Shown here piece by piece: positions 50,314 to 58,962 of a stretch of DNA of 64,000 nt (within the stretch, counting starts at the first letter, position 1; each line of letters starts with the position of its first letter). Made by a program: the position numbers and the translations under genes. Origin of the DNA: Cetobacterium_A somerae (lineage in GTDB: Bacteria; Fusobacteriota; Fusobacteriia; Fusobacteriales; Fusobacteriaceae); assembly GCF_044784365.2 (NCBI RefSeq), contig NZ_CP173062.2, one strand, 5' to 3'. Under the pieces are notes generated by a model, which was given only the letters and a program-made list of their open reading frames with translations, was not told where the DNA came from and did no database searches.

Positions 50314-50431
50314 AATTTTTTCCCCCTCTTTGAAAATGAATTTCAAGTTTATTATAAAGTGAAAAAGTTCAGAAGTCAAACGCTTTTGAAAAAAAGTTAT
50401 AAAAAAATAAAAAAATTTCAAGTAGAAAAAA

Positions 50432-50456
50432 ATGTAATACATAAAGTATACTACAT
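50432..50456. repeat. Imperfect inverted repeat in the exopolysaccharide promoter region
   Basis: ATGTAATAC and GTATACTACAT form a gapped, imperfect dyad in the 190-nt divergent region. It may be an operator for the adjacent regulator. No confident -35/-10 pair was found here. Confidence 0.4.
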
Positions 50457-50503
50457 TTAAATATAAAAGTTTTCACTTTTTGTGAAGAAATGGGAGGGAT
50501 ATG

Positions 50504-51324
50504 ATGAAAAAAGTTTTACTAGGATCAATGCTATTAAGTTCAGCACTTTTTGCTAATGAATTATCATCATTAACTGCGGAAACAACAGCGGTTTTTGCAA
50601 AAAAGAGAAGGCTACAGATAAGCCTCTACTATATTTAGCAGATAATTTTCATGAGATGGCAACGTTGCCAGGATTTTCTTTAGGAGCACCTTCAGGACTT
50701 GTTTCATCATATGGAGTAGCTTTTGCAGGACTTTCTGGAAGAAGAGATAGTAGTGATACTGATGGAGCACTAGCTTTTGGAATGGGATTTGGAGATGCTG
50801 AGAAAATTGGAGGATCTGTTTCATTGGGAATAGGAAGTGTTGACCCAAGAGATGGTGGATCTTTTAATAGAGGAAACTTAAACTTAAATGTAGGACATCA
50901 TTTTAAAAAATCAGGAATTGGATTATCAGCTGGTATGACAGGACTTGATTTATGGCATGCAAGTAAGTTAGATGGAGATAATCAAGACCCAAGTTTCTAC
51001 TTAGCTGCAACAAAGTTATGGGGACATGATTTAATTCCTACAGCTATTACTGTTGGATTTGGAAATAACTCATATGCAGATATAAACAGAGAAAATGATA
51101 GAAAAGATAAAATAGATGGATTTGGAGCAGTTGCATTTTACTTAATTCCACAATTAAGTGTGATTGTAGATTATACAAGTAATATTTTAACAGCTGGAAT
51201 AGGAGTGGTACCATTTCCTGATTATCCAATCTCACTTAGTTTAGGAGCAACAAACTTAACTGAGCAGGGACCAAATGATAAAGTAGCAGCTATTGGATCA
51301 ATTGCAGCAGCTTATGTATTTTAA
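50504..51324 (+). pseudogene. Outer-membrane beta-barrel protein, interrupted by a frameshift
   Basis: The start (ATG 50504, 5 nt after GGGAGGG) gives a signal peptide, MKKVLLGSMLLSSALFA, but this frame stops at TAG 50634-50636. The next frame continues KATDKPLLYLADNFHEM to 51324. One extra A in the A6 run at 50599-50604 restores a 273-residue protein. The body alternates polar and hydrophobic strands and ends in AAAYVF, the C-terminal Phe typical of barrels inserted by BamA. It heads the exopolysaccharide cluster, so a role in export or anchoring of the polymer is possible. Family not recognised. Confidence 0.75.
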
Positions 51325-51338
51325 TTAGGGAGGTTAAA

Positions 51339-51671
51339 ATGAAAAAATTATTATTAATTTTAGGAATATTAATGATGACAACATCGTTAACATATGCAGT
51401 AGATGAAGAGACTACATCTGAAGATGAAGGTGCAGTAGCAGAGAGTACAGCAGCAAGTTCAACAGAGGCTCCAGCAGGAGTAACGCTATCAAAAGGAGAT
51501 TCTTTTCTAGCAGCTTTTGGAATGGGAGATTCTTCAATAGTAAGTGGAGGAGAAAGTGGAGGTGGAGGAGTGAGCTCTTCAGCTGGAACAGCAGCAATTG
51601 CGCACACAGCCGCTCACGTAGGATCAGTAACTTTAACAAGTTCTCAAAATACGCCATACACTTATAAATAA
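51339..51671 (+). CDS. Small exported Gly/Ser/Ala-rich protein
   Basis: A 110-residue protein with a clear signal peptide (MKKLLLILGILMMTTSLTYA) and a low-complexity mature part: acidic first (DEETTSEDEG), then Ala/Ser/Thr-rich, then GGESGGGGVSSS, ending NTPYTYK. There is no lipobox Cys and no membrane helix. It lies 14 nt after the OMP gene with GGGAGG before the ATG, and a terminator follows. I do not recognise it; a matrix or surface component tied to the exopolysaccharide is a guess from position. Confidence 0.7.
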   Translation: MKKLLLILGILMMTTSLTYAVDEETTSEDEGAVAESTAASSTEAPAGVTLSKGDSFLAAFGMGDSSIVSGGESGGGGVSSSAGTAAIAHTAAHVGSVTLTSSQNTPYTYK

Positions 51672-51739
51672 TAAAATAGCAATAGAAAATTAAGTAACAC
51701 TGAAAGCAACACATAAATAATTATTAATAATTAAAGTGA

Positions 51740-51768
51740 AAAGCTGTTCAGAGAAACAGCTTTTTTTT
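51740..51768 (+). terminator. Terminator after the OMP/small-protein pair
   Basis: AAAGCTGTT and AACAGCTTT form a 9-bp stem with a 6-base loop and a T8 tail. It separates the first two genes from wzz. Confidence 0.85.
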
Positions 51769-51798
51769 ATGAAAGTTTATGTTCAAAAATTAAAGAAT

Positions 51799-51824
51799 CA
51801 TGTATTAAAAATACAAAATACATG
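51799..51824. repeat. Perfect 8-bp inverted repeat before wzz
   Basis: CATGTATT (51799-51806) and AATACATG (51817-51824) with a 10-nt gap. It lies between the terminator and wzz, where the promoter of the main exopolysaccharide operon must be, so it is a candidate operator. Confidence 0.45.
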
Positions 51825-51895
51825 CAAAATAAAGTATTTTAGATAAAAAGCATGATAGCTTAATTATAGTAAATTTATTAAGTATGGGGAGAAGA

Positions 51896-52642
51896 ATGAG
51901 AAAAAAAGAGGATTTTTACGAAGAGGATTTTTATGAGGATGAAGAGGAATTAGATCTGATGGATCTTGTTTTTACACTTCTTAGAAGATGGAAGTTAATA
52001 ACACTAATAGCACTACCTATATTTGGACTTGGAATTTTCTTTGCTGCTACTAGACCAACTGTATATAAAGCTGAGATGACAATGATGGTATCAAGTGGAA
52101 GAAATTTTAGTGCAAGTTCACTAGATGGTGGAGAGCTATCAGTAAATCAAAAGTTAGCTACAACTTATGCAGAGATTGCAAAAAGCAATATAATTTTAAA
52201 AAATGTTATTAAAAAATACGATTTAGATACAACATTAAAAGGTTTACAAAATAGTGTAACAATTGCTCCTGTAGAAGACACAGAGCTGCTTCAACTGACA
52301 TATAAAAATTCAGATCCAGGACTTGCTGCAGCTGTAGTAAATGAGATTGGAAATGAGTTTATGTTAAAAGTTCGTGAGGTTATGAACTTTCAAAATATAA
52401 AAGTTGTTGAGCCAGCAGAGGTTCCAAGAGAAGCATTGCCTAAAAAACGTGCACTAATAGTTGCCATATCATTTGTACTTTCAATTATGATGGGATGTAT
52501 GACAGCATTTATAGTTGAGTTTTTCTTCTGTAAACTGCGTAAACCAAAAGATATAGAGAAAATTTTAGGAACAAGTATGCTAGGAATGGTTCCAGATTTT
52601 AATCTTTCTCTAGTAAATGGAGGAAATGATGGACAGAAGTAA
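51896..52642 (+). CDS. Wzz-family polysaccharide co-polymerase
   Basis: About 248 residues from ATG 51896, which has GGGGAGAAG just upstream; ATG 51884 would add four residues but has no ribosome site. An acidic N-terminus (EDFYEEDFYEDEEELD) precedes TM1 (about residues 34-54), a periplasmic part follows, and after the Pro-rich AEVPREALPKK comes TM2 (about 185-205). This is the Wzz/CapA type that controls chain length and activates the partner kinase. The next gene overlaps its end, as in split CapA/CapB pairs. Confidence 0.9.
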   Translation: MRKKEDFYEEDFYEDEEELDLMDLVFTLLRRWKLITLIALPIFGLGIFFAATRPTVYKAEMTMMVSSGRNFSASSLDGGELSVNQKLATTYAEIAKSNIILKNVIKKYDLDTTLKGLQNSVTIAPVEDTELLQLTYKNSDPGLAAAVVNEIGNEFMLKVREVMNFQNIKVVEPAEVPREALPKKRALIVAISFVLSIMMGCMTAFIVEFFFCKLRKPKDIEKILGTSMLGMVPDFNLSLVNGGNDGQK

Positions 52643-53456
52643 AAGACAGATATTTTTTAAAGATGCTAATAATCATGAGATGAATGAAGCACTTAGAGTT
52701 ATTAGAACAAATTTACACTTTTTAAATGAAAAAGAGGTAGCAAGAACAGTTTTAGTTACAAGTACTGCACCTAAAGAGGGAAAGAGTACAATAGCTTCTA
52801 ACTATGCAATGAGTATAGCTATAACTGGTAAAAAAGTTTTATTGGTGGATTGTGATATTAGAAGACCTAGAGCTCATGAGAGTTTTGGAGTTTCCTTTGA
52901 TAAGGGGCTAGAGTCAGTATTAGCTGGAGAGTGTGAAGTAGAAAATGTAATTTTAAAAGATGTTGAAAAAAATTTAGACATACTACCTACTAGAAACGTA
53001 GCTCACAATGTAACAGAACTTTTTTTAGGGGATAAAATGAAAGCTTTGTTAAAAGATTTAAAAGGTGAGTACAATACAGTAGTACTTGATACACCGCCAC
53101 TTATTATTGCAAGTGATGCAGCAATACTTTCAAAACATTGTGACGGAGTTGTATATGTTGTAGCTTATGATCAAGTTGCTAAGCGTGAGTTAGAGTTTGG
53201 AAAAACTATGTTAAATAATGCTAAAGCAAATATATATGGATTTGTGGTAAATAAAGTTGATAAAAATGGATTGTCATATGGAAACTATGGGTACTATAAC
53301 AACAACTATTCATACTATAAGGATTATTATACAGAAGAGGGAGAGGCTCTCGCTAGAGCATACAAACCTCAAAAAGGATTTAAAGGATTTATTGAAAAAC
53401 TAAAAAGAGACTATAAGAGACAGCTAAGTGGGGACCAAAAGGGGAAAAGATGGTAG
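52629..53456 (+). CDS. Polysaccharide-synthesis tyrosine autokinase (CapB/Wzc C-terminal type)
   Basis: About 275 residues from ATG 52629 (GGAGG 5 nt upstream, inside wzz); ATG 52617 would include that site. BY-kinase motifs are Walker A (TAPKEGKST, Lys52), Walker A' (LLVDCDIRRPR) and Walker B (TVVLDTPP). The C-terminus has a tyrosine cluster (YGYYNNNYSYYKDYYTEE), the autophosphorylated tail. The kinase is a separate chain from Wzz, as in Gram-positives, whereas most Gram-negatives use a fused Wzc. It works with CpsB in a phosphorylation cycle that drives polymer assembly. Confidence 0.93.
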   Translation: MDRSKRQIFFKDANNHEMNEALRVIRTNLHFLNEKEVARTVLVTSTAPKEGKSTIASNYAMSIAITGKKVLLVDCDIRRPRAHESFGVSFDKGLESVLAGECEVENVILKDVEKNLDILPTRNVAHNVTELFLGDKMKALLKDLKGEYNTVVLDTPPLIIASDAAILSKHCDGVVYVVAYDQVAKRELEFGKTMLNNAKANIYGFVVNKVDKNGLSYGNYGYYNNNYSYYKDYYTEEGEALARAYKPQKGFKGFIEKLKRDYKRQLSGDQKGKRW

Positions 53457-54136
53457 ATATCCATACTCACTTGTTGTTTGGAGTTGATGATGGAGCAAAA
53501 ACATTAGAAGAATCTATTGAGATGATTAGGGATGCTAAAAAAATTGGATTTAATGAATTTTATCTCACAGCTCACTATAACAAGGGAAGATTTTGTAATA
53601 AAAATTATGATAAAAATTATGAGATTTTAAAAGCAAAATGTGAAGAGTTAGGACTTGGAGTAAAACTTCATAAAGGGAATGAAGTTTACTTAGATGAAAA
53701 TATAGATGCAGTTTTAAAAGAGAAAAAATTTAACGTATTGTGGGAAAATGTTCTTCTGGTAGAGTTTTCACCTTTAACATCGGTGCCAACAGGTGAAAAC
53801 TTAATAAAAAAAGTTTTAAAAGCAGGATTTGTACCGATTTTAGCTCATGTGGAAAGGTATAGTAACTTTAGGGGAAGTGACCTTATGAGACTAAAAAAAC
53901 TTGGAGCTAAACTTCAGAGCAATATAGGGGGAGAAAAACCTAAACATATAGTTAGGTTACAAAAAGAGAGATATATTGATTTTTTAGGTAGCGATGCTCA
54001 TGGAATAGAGAAGCGAAGTTATAGGGAAATTCAAAAGGAGGATAAGGGGAATGAGAAAAAGCAACCTATTAGCAGGGTTTTTAATTCTTTCTTTAGGGGC
54101 TTATGCCCAGGGGCTTGGATTAGAAGCAATTCTTAA
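53450..54136 (+). CDS. PHP-type tyrosine-protein phosphatase, CpsB/YwqE-like
   Basis: The 228-residue protein opens with the PHP metal motif DIHTHLLFGVDDG and has TAHYNKGRF, AHVERYSNF and FLGSDAHG, as in the Mn-dependent CpsB/YwqE phosphatases that dephosphorylate BY-kinases. It starts within the last codons of the kinase. The C-terminus after SDAH does not look like the family: it reads through the start of the next gene for 86 nt with odd sequence (QPISRVFNSFFRGLCPG). One extra A in AAAA at 54033-54036 would end it at 54045, 6 nt before the tolC-like ATG. A frameshift is possible but unproven. Confidence 0.82.
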   Translation: MVDIHTHLLFGVDDGAKTLEESIEMIRDAKKIGFNEFYLTAHYNKGRFCNKNYDKNYEILKAKCEELGLGVKLHKGNEVYLDENIDAVLKEKKFNVLWENVLLVEFSPLTSVPTGENLIKKVLKAGFVPILAHVERYSNFRGSDLMRLKKLGAKLQSNIGGEKPKHIVRLQKERYIDFLGSDAHGIEKRSYREIQKEDKGNEKKQPISRVFNSFFRGLCPGAWIRSNS

Positions 54137-55289
54137 AAGAGTTGAAAGTGATAACCCTGAGGTTAGAGTTAAAGAGTTAGATGTGAAGATAAAAGAGAAG
54201 GGGAAAAAGAAAGCGTTTAGAAATCTTATTTTACCCCCAGTAACTATAGAGAGCGAAAATGACTGGGAAACAGCTAAAAATGAAGGATTTGGATTTGAAA
54301 AAATAGAAGCTACAATACCACTTTTTCAAGGTGGAAAGATGATGAATACTTATAAAAGATCTAAGAGTGAATTGGAGCTATCTAAAGCAGAGCAAAATTT
54401 AGCTGTATATTCTTGGCAGGAAGCTGGAGTAAATTTATATTTTGCCGCTTTAAATTATAAAAAACAGCGTGAGATAACAGAGTTTACAATATTAGCACTA
54501 CAAAAACAGCGTAATAGACTTGATGGATTATATAAAGAGAATAAGATGATTCCTAAATCTGAAGTTTTAAAAGTTGAAGCAGATATTGAAAACAATAGAG
54601 CAATAAACTTTGAAAATATTCAAAAAGAAAGAGCTTCTAAAGAAACGTTGATGCAACTACTTGGATATGATTTAGATAAACAGATAACATTAGATGAGTT
54701 TAATGCAATGGATTATCTAAAATCATTGGGAACAATAAAAAAAGTTGAAGATCCAAGAAATACAACTTTAGGTAAAACACAGAGTTTAATGGTTGATTTA
54801 GCTGAGTATGATCTGAAAATTGCAAAAGCTGATCTTTATCCAATATTATATGTTAAGCCCTCTCATAGGTTTAAAGAGGAAAATTTAGATACAAATAAGT
54901 ATGAAACAGTAAATGAGGGAAGAGTTGAAATTGGAATTAGATATACTTTTGCTTGGGGAGCAACTTTAGATTCAGTAGATCAAAGCGAGTATAGATTGGA
55001 TCAAGCTAAGATAAAATATGACAATAATATCCAAGGGATAGAGTTAGATATGAGAAATAAACTTGGAGAGATAGAGTCTCTTACAGGACAAAGTGAAGCT
55101 CAAAAGAAAAGAGTGGAACTACTGAGAGAAAACTTGAAAATTGATAACTTAAGATATGATAATGAGTTAGTTACAACTTTTGACTACTTAAACTCAGTAA
55201 ATCAACTGAGAACAGCTGAGGAGGATTTTTATAAACTTCAAAGATCACTGGTTTTAGCTGTAATCGAGTATGAGAATCTATATAAGTAG
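54051..55289 (+). CDS. TolC-like outer-membrane efflux protein
   Basis: A 412-residue protein with signal peptide MRKSNLLAGFLILSLGAYA and two OEP repeats: long amphipathic helices (residues about 75-175 and 270-400) joined by short strands, as in the TolC trimeric tunnel. AAAGGAGG lies 9 nt before the ATG. It is followed by an adaptor and a MacB-like permease, so the three make an envelope-spanning exporter. Its setting between the tyrosine phosphatase and the initiating sugar transferase suggests a secretion role tied to the polysaccharide. Confidence 0.9.
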   Translation: MRKSNLLAGFLILSLGAYAQGLGLEAILKRVESDNPEVRVKELDVKIKEKGKKKAFRNLILPPVTIESENDWETAKNEGFGFEKIEATIPLFQGGKMMNTYKRSKSELELSKAEQNLAVYSWQEAGVNLYFAALNYKKQREITEFTILALQKQRNRLDGLYKENKMIPKSEVLKVEADIENNRAINFENIQKERASKETLMQLLGYDLDKQITLDEFNAMDYLKSLGTIKKVEDPRNTTLGKTQSLMVDLAEYDLKIAKADLYPILYVKPSHRFKEENLDTNKYETVNEGRVEIGIRYTFAWGATLDSVDQSEYRLDQAKIKYDNNIQGIELDMRNKLGEIESLTGQSEAQKKRVELLRENLKIDNLRYDNELVTTFDYLNSVNQLRTAEEDFYKLQRSLVLAVIEYENLYK

Positions 55290-55298
55290 GGGTAAAAT

Positions 55299-56621
55299 AT
55301 GAAAAAAAATAGAATAATGATTGGTGCTGTAATAGCAGTACTAGCTCTTGGAGGATATCTTCTAGTTGATAAGGTAACTGGAAAAGATGTAAAAATCTCT
55401 AAAATTGAGATGGGAAATCTATCTAGTTCAATACTTTATGCAGGAATGGTTGCACCTGGTGAGGTTATACCAGTATATGTAGAAGCTCCAGTATTAGTTG
55501 AATCTATAATGGCAAGAGTGGGACAAGAGGTTGAACCAGGAGATAAGTTGTTAACTTTTAGTTCTAAAAGTGTTATTGAAAATGATAAAGAGCTAAGAAT
55601 AAATGAGTTAGATATAAAAGATATAAAACTTCGAATAGCTGACCTTGATGGCGGATCGCTAAAGTTAGAGTTAGATAACAGAAAACTTGAGATGAGAAAC
55701 TTAGAGGAGAAGATAAGAGGAGATGAAAGAAGGCTTCCAGTATTAACAGCAGAGACGAGAACTTTAAAAGAGAAAGCTGAAGCTTATAAAAAACTATTAG
55801 CTGCTGATGGAGTTTCAAGTACAGAAGCGAATAAAGCTATAAATGAAGCTGAGAAAAAAATAGTTGAACTAGAGGATCTGAAAACTAGTTTAGAATTAAA
55901 TAGACAAAAGTTTGAACTGTCAGCTGTGAGTTTTGAAAGTTTAACAAGAGAGTTAGCAATTGAAGAAGCAAAGTTAAAATCAAGTTTAGAAAAACTGCAA
56001 CTGATGAATGAGATTTTAGTTCGTCGTGCTGAACAACTGAAAAAACCTCTAGAAGCACCAGTAGCTGGAGTTATTACAGCAATAGATGTAACGGAGGGAA
56101 GCAATATGCTAAGTGGACAAAGACTTTTAGCTATTTCACCAAAGGGTGAGAGTATAGTAAAAGTTGAAGTTCCAATGTATGGAGCAAGTAGTGTAAAACA
56201 AAACCAAAAAGCTCTAGTGAGAAGTTCATCATCTGGTGGAGATTTATGCTACGAAGGGGTTGTATCTAGAGTTTCTAGTGTAGCTCGTGAAAGTGTTTTA
56301 GGTGGAAAAAATGATAAAGTTATAGAGGTTGAAGTTAAAGTCACTGGAGCAAATGATTTGAAACCTGGATTTATAACTGATGTTGAGATAAGTAGTGAAA
56401 GTAGTCGTAGTGTAGCAACTGTATCATCTTTTTCTGTAATAGAAGAGGGAGATCGTAGTTATGTTTACATAGTGGATGAGGGAAGAGTTCGTAAAACTGA
56501 GGTAAAAATTGGAGCAAAAACTTCTACAGATTATGAAGTGCTTAACTTACCACTGGGAACAGAGGTTGTGATAAATCCATTTAAAGTTAGTAACGGTGAA
56601 AGAGTAAAGGCTGTGATCTAA
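55299..56621 (+). CDS. MacA/HlyD-type periplasmic adaptor
   Basis: A 440-residue adaptor with one N-terminal membrane anchor (IMIGAVIAVLALGGYLLV). Lipoyl half-motifs (VEAPVLVESIMARVGQEVEPGDKLL and LEAPVAGVITAIDVTEGSNM) flank a long coiled coil at about residues 95-250, and a beta-barrel domain follows. This is the membrane fusion protein of a tripartite exporter, linking the TolC-like channel to the inner-membrane permease. The permease gene starts on its stop codon (TAATG). Confidence 0.9.
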   Translation: MKKNRIMIGAVIAVLALGGYLLVDKVTGKDVKISKIEMGNLSSSILYAGMVAPGEVIPVYVEAPVLVESIMARVGQEVEPGDKLLTFSSKSVIENDKELRINELDIKDIKLRIADLDGGSLKLELDNRKLEMRNLEEKIRGDERRLPVLTAETRTLKEKAEAYKKLLAADGVSSTEANKAINEAEKKIVELEDLKTSLELNRQKFELSAVSFESLTRELAIEEAKLKSSLEKLQLMNEILVRRAEQLKKPLEAPVAGVITAIDVTEGSNMLSGQRLLAISPKGESIVKVEVPMYGASSVKQNQKALVRSSSSGGDLCYEGVVSRVSSVARESVLGGKNDKVIEVEVKVTGANDLKPGFITDVEISSESSRSVATVSSFSVIEEGDRSYVYIVDEGRVRKTEVKIGAKTSTDYEVLNLPLGTEVVINPFKVSNGERVKAVI

Positions 56622-57697
56622 TGAAGTTTTGGATGGCATTTAGGTTTTTAAAGGGAAATCTAGAAAGAGCAGCGTTTCCTTTGATGGCAGTTATAGTTGG
56701 AGCAATGTCTCTAGTTATGACTCTATCACTAGGAGATGGAGCAAAAAATATTATAGATAAAGATCTATCTGCCATAGGAGGGAATAGAATTCTTGTAGGT
56801 GGTGGATCACTAAGTAGTAAAGATTTAGAGCTGATGGAAAAAATGCCTTTTGTAGAGTATGCAGTTCTCCCTGAAAAGAGAAAACTTATAGGGAACACAC
56901 TTTATAGAGGTTATAGTAAAAAAGCTTTAAGTGCAATGGGATTACCAAATCTTAAAGAAAATGAGGTAGTTTTAGATAAACAACAGTTTTTAGAGGCAGA
57001 AGCGGGGGCAGAGATTGCGCTAGAAACTGAGTTAGGAAAAAGGAAATTTACAATTAGGGATTTGTATCAAGAGGAGAGTCCATTTGAAACTATGAAAATG
57101 GGCGATAGAGTCATAGTTAGTGACGAAACTTTTGAAAGAATCTTTGGAAGGATGAGCTACAATAGCTTAGTAGTCTCCTTTCCACAAGATGAAGACGGGG
57201 AGGAATATATACCAGTTGTACTAAGAGAGCTTAATAGGTCTCGGTTTAGTTACAACCAGGTGCGTGTTTTAGAAACGCCAGCAGTCTATAAAAAAGTGGA
57301 GAGGATAAAAAGCTTTGTAGGGAAAAGTTTATTTATCCTCTCTTTTATTTCTTTAATTGTTGGTGGAGCTGGGATTTTAAATCTGATAGCTGCTGCAGTA
57401 AGAGAGAGAACATCATATATAGGGATACTTAGAGCAATGGGGATGGATAAAGGTAGTTTAATGGAAATATTTTTAATAGAAGCAGCAGTGGTGATAACTT
57501 TAGGAGCTGTTATAGGAGTAATCCTTGGAGTGGCGGTGTCTTACCTAGCTGGAAATTTACTAAAAATACCACCATATTTTAACTTTATAAAATTGGTAGG
57601 AGCGTTAGTTCTTACTATGGGTGTTGGTCTAATATTTGGAGTTTTTCCAGCTAAAAGAGCAGGAGAACTAGAGATAGTAGAGGCACTGAAAATTTAA
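56621..57697 (+). CDS. MacB/FtsX-type ABC permease without an ATPase domain
   Basis: A 358-residue protein: TM1 (about 18-38, AFPLMAVIVGAMSLVMTL), a periplasmic MacB-PCD-like domain with SAIGGNRILVGG, then three C-terminal helices with the FtsX segment ERTSYIGILRAMGMDKGSLMEIFLIEAAVV. E. coli MacB carries an N-terminal ATPase in the same chain; here it is absent and no ABC ATPase gene lies within the cluster to the window's end. The ATPase must be encoded elsewhere, or the permease works mechanically with another partner. Confidence 0.88.
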   Translation: MKFWMAFRFLKGNLERAAFPLMAVIVGAMSLVMTLSLGDGAKNIIDKDLSAIGGNRILVGGGSLSSKDLELMEKMPFVEYAVLPEKRKLIGNTLYRGYSKKALSAMGLPNLKENEVVLDKQQFLEAEAGAEIALETELGKRKFTIRDLYQEESPFETMKMGDRVIVSDETFERIFGRMSYNSLVVSFPQDEDGEEYIPVVLRELNRSRFSYNQVRVLETPAVYKKVERIKSFVGKSLFILSFISLIVGGAGILNLIAAAVRERTSYIGILRAMGMDKGSLMEIFLIEAAVVITLGAVIGVILGVAVSYLAGNLLKIPPYFNFIKLVGALVLTMGVGLIFGVFPAKRAGELEIVEALKI

Positions 57698-57711
57698 GGG
57701 AGGGATTGACT

Positions 57712-58962
57712 ATGAAACATAGTCAGAATAATAAAGGAAGAGTAATTTATACTATATTACTATTCTTACTATTTGAAATAATTAGAGAAAATTTTAAGTT
57801 GGATAGAGCGCTAATATTTTATTCGTTGTTTCCGATTATGATTTTTTCCTATTATATATTTGATACTTTTTCATTTAATAAAAAGTATAGATATAGGGAA
57901 TTTATAATATCTGGAGTTATAAATGGATTTGTTTTCTATATTTTGGCAGTTTATTATCAAAATCCAAAATTAGTATTTGGATGGGGAATTTATACATTGA
58001 TGCAAAATATTGCAAAATATGTATATAACTCAATGTTTAGTACAACTGAGAGAGTTGTTTTACTTACAGATAAAGTAGAGGAAGAGTTAGAATCTATAAT
58101 TGAAAAAAATGAAAAACTTTGCTTTGAAGGCTGTGTAAGTTTAAATGAAATTAGTAAGATTAAAGATATAAATCCAAGTGAAGTTATATATCCAATAGAG
58201 GTGACAAGTCAGGTTGTAAATGAGATTTTTGATTTAAAGATGTCAGGAGTAAAAGTAAAAGATTCTATGGCTTTTTTACAAGAGGTTGAAGGAAAAATAG
58301 ATGTAGATAGTTTATCTAAAGATTGGGTTATAAAAGCTAAAGGTTTTGAAGTTTTAAGTTCGGGAGTGGAGCAAAGAATAAAGAGATTTTTGGATATTGC
58401 CATGTCAATCGTAATAGTTTTGGTAGGAGCTCCATTTATGGTATTTACATATTTTCTTGTAAAACTAGATAATCCTAAAAACTTTTTAAACAATCCAGCA
58501 TTTTTTAAGCAAAAGCGTATTGGAAGTGGTGGAAAAGAGTTTGAAATAGTGAAATTCAGATCTATGAGAATACATGATCCTAACGAACACTCTAAATATG
58601 CCAGTGAAAAGGATAATAGAATTACCTCAGTAGGAAAGTTTATTCGTAAAACAAGACTAGATGAGTTGCCACAGATATTTAATGTATTAAAAGGTGATAT
58701 GAGTTTTGTGGGACCAAGACCAGAGTGGAATGAACTAGGAAGAGATTACGAGAAAAAGATAAATATGTACAAGGTACGATATGCAGTAAAACCAGGACTA
58801 ACAGGTTGGGCCCAAGTTATGTATCCATATGGAGCTAGTTTAGAGGATGCTAAAAAAAAGTTAGAATATGATATTTATTATATAAAACATCAAAACTTTA
58901 TATTAGATATAATGATACTATTTAAAACAGTTAAGGTAGTATTATTTGGAAAGGGGATATAA
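57712..58962 (+). CDS. Undecaprenyl-phosphate sugar phosphotransferase (WcaJ/polyisoprenyl type)
   Basis: About 416 residues from ATG 57712, 8 nt after GGGAGGG; the TTG at 57706 is too close to that site. Four N-terminal helices are followed by a soluble segment and the bacterial sugar transferase domain from about residue 225: KRFLDIAMSIVIVLVGAPFM, FKQKRIGSGGKEFEIVKFRSM, TRLDELPQIFNVLKGDMSFVGPRPEW. It loads the first sugar phosphate on undecaprenyl phosphate, starting repeat-unit synthesis. The initial sugar (glucose or galactose type) is not readable. Confidence 0.93.
   Translation: MKHSQNNKGRVIYTILLFLLFEIIRENFKLDRALIFYSLFPIMIFSYYIFDTFSFNKKYRYREFIISGVINGFVFYILAVYYQNPKLVFGWGIYTLMQNIAKYVYNSMFSTTERVVLLTDKVEEELESIIEKNEKLCFEGCVSLNEISKIKDINPSEVIYPIEVTSQVVNEIFDLKMSGVKVKDSMAFLQEVEGKIDVDSLSKDWVIKAKGFEVLSSGVEQRIKRFLDIAMSIVIVLVGAPFMVFTYFLVKLDNPKNFLNNPAFFKQKRIGSGGKEFEIVKFRSMRIHDPNEHSKYASEKDNRITSVGKFIRKTRLDELPQIFNVLKGDMSFVGPRPEWNELGRDYEKKINMYKVRYAVKPGLTGWAQVMYPYGASLEDAKKKLEYDIYYIKHQNFILDIMILFKTVKVVLFGKGI

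Noticed and set aside
50314..50442. N-terminal extension of the frameshifted regulator
   Set aside because: Phe-rich low-quality sequence over an intergenic region; GTG 50313 has a good ribosome site.
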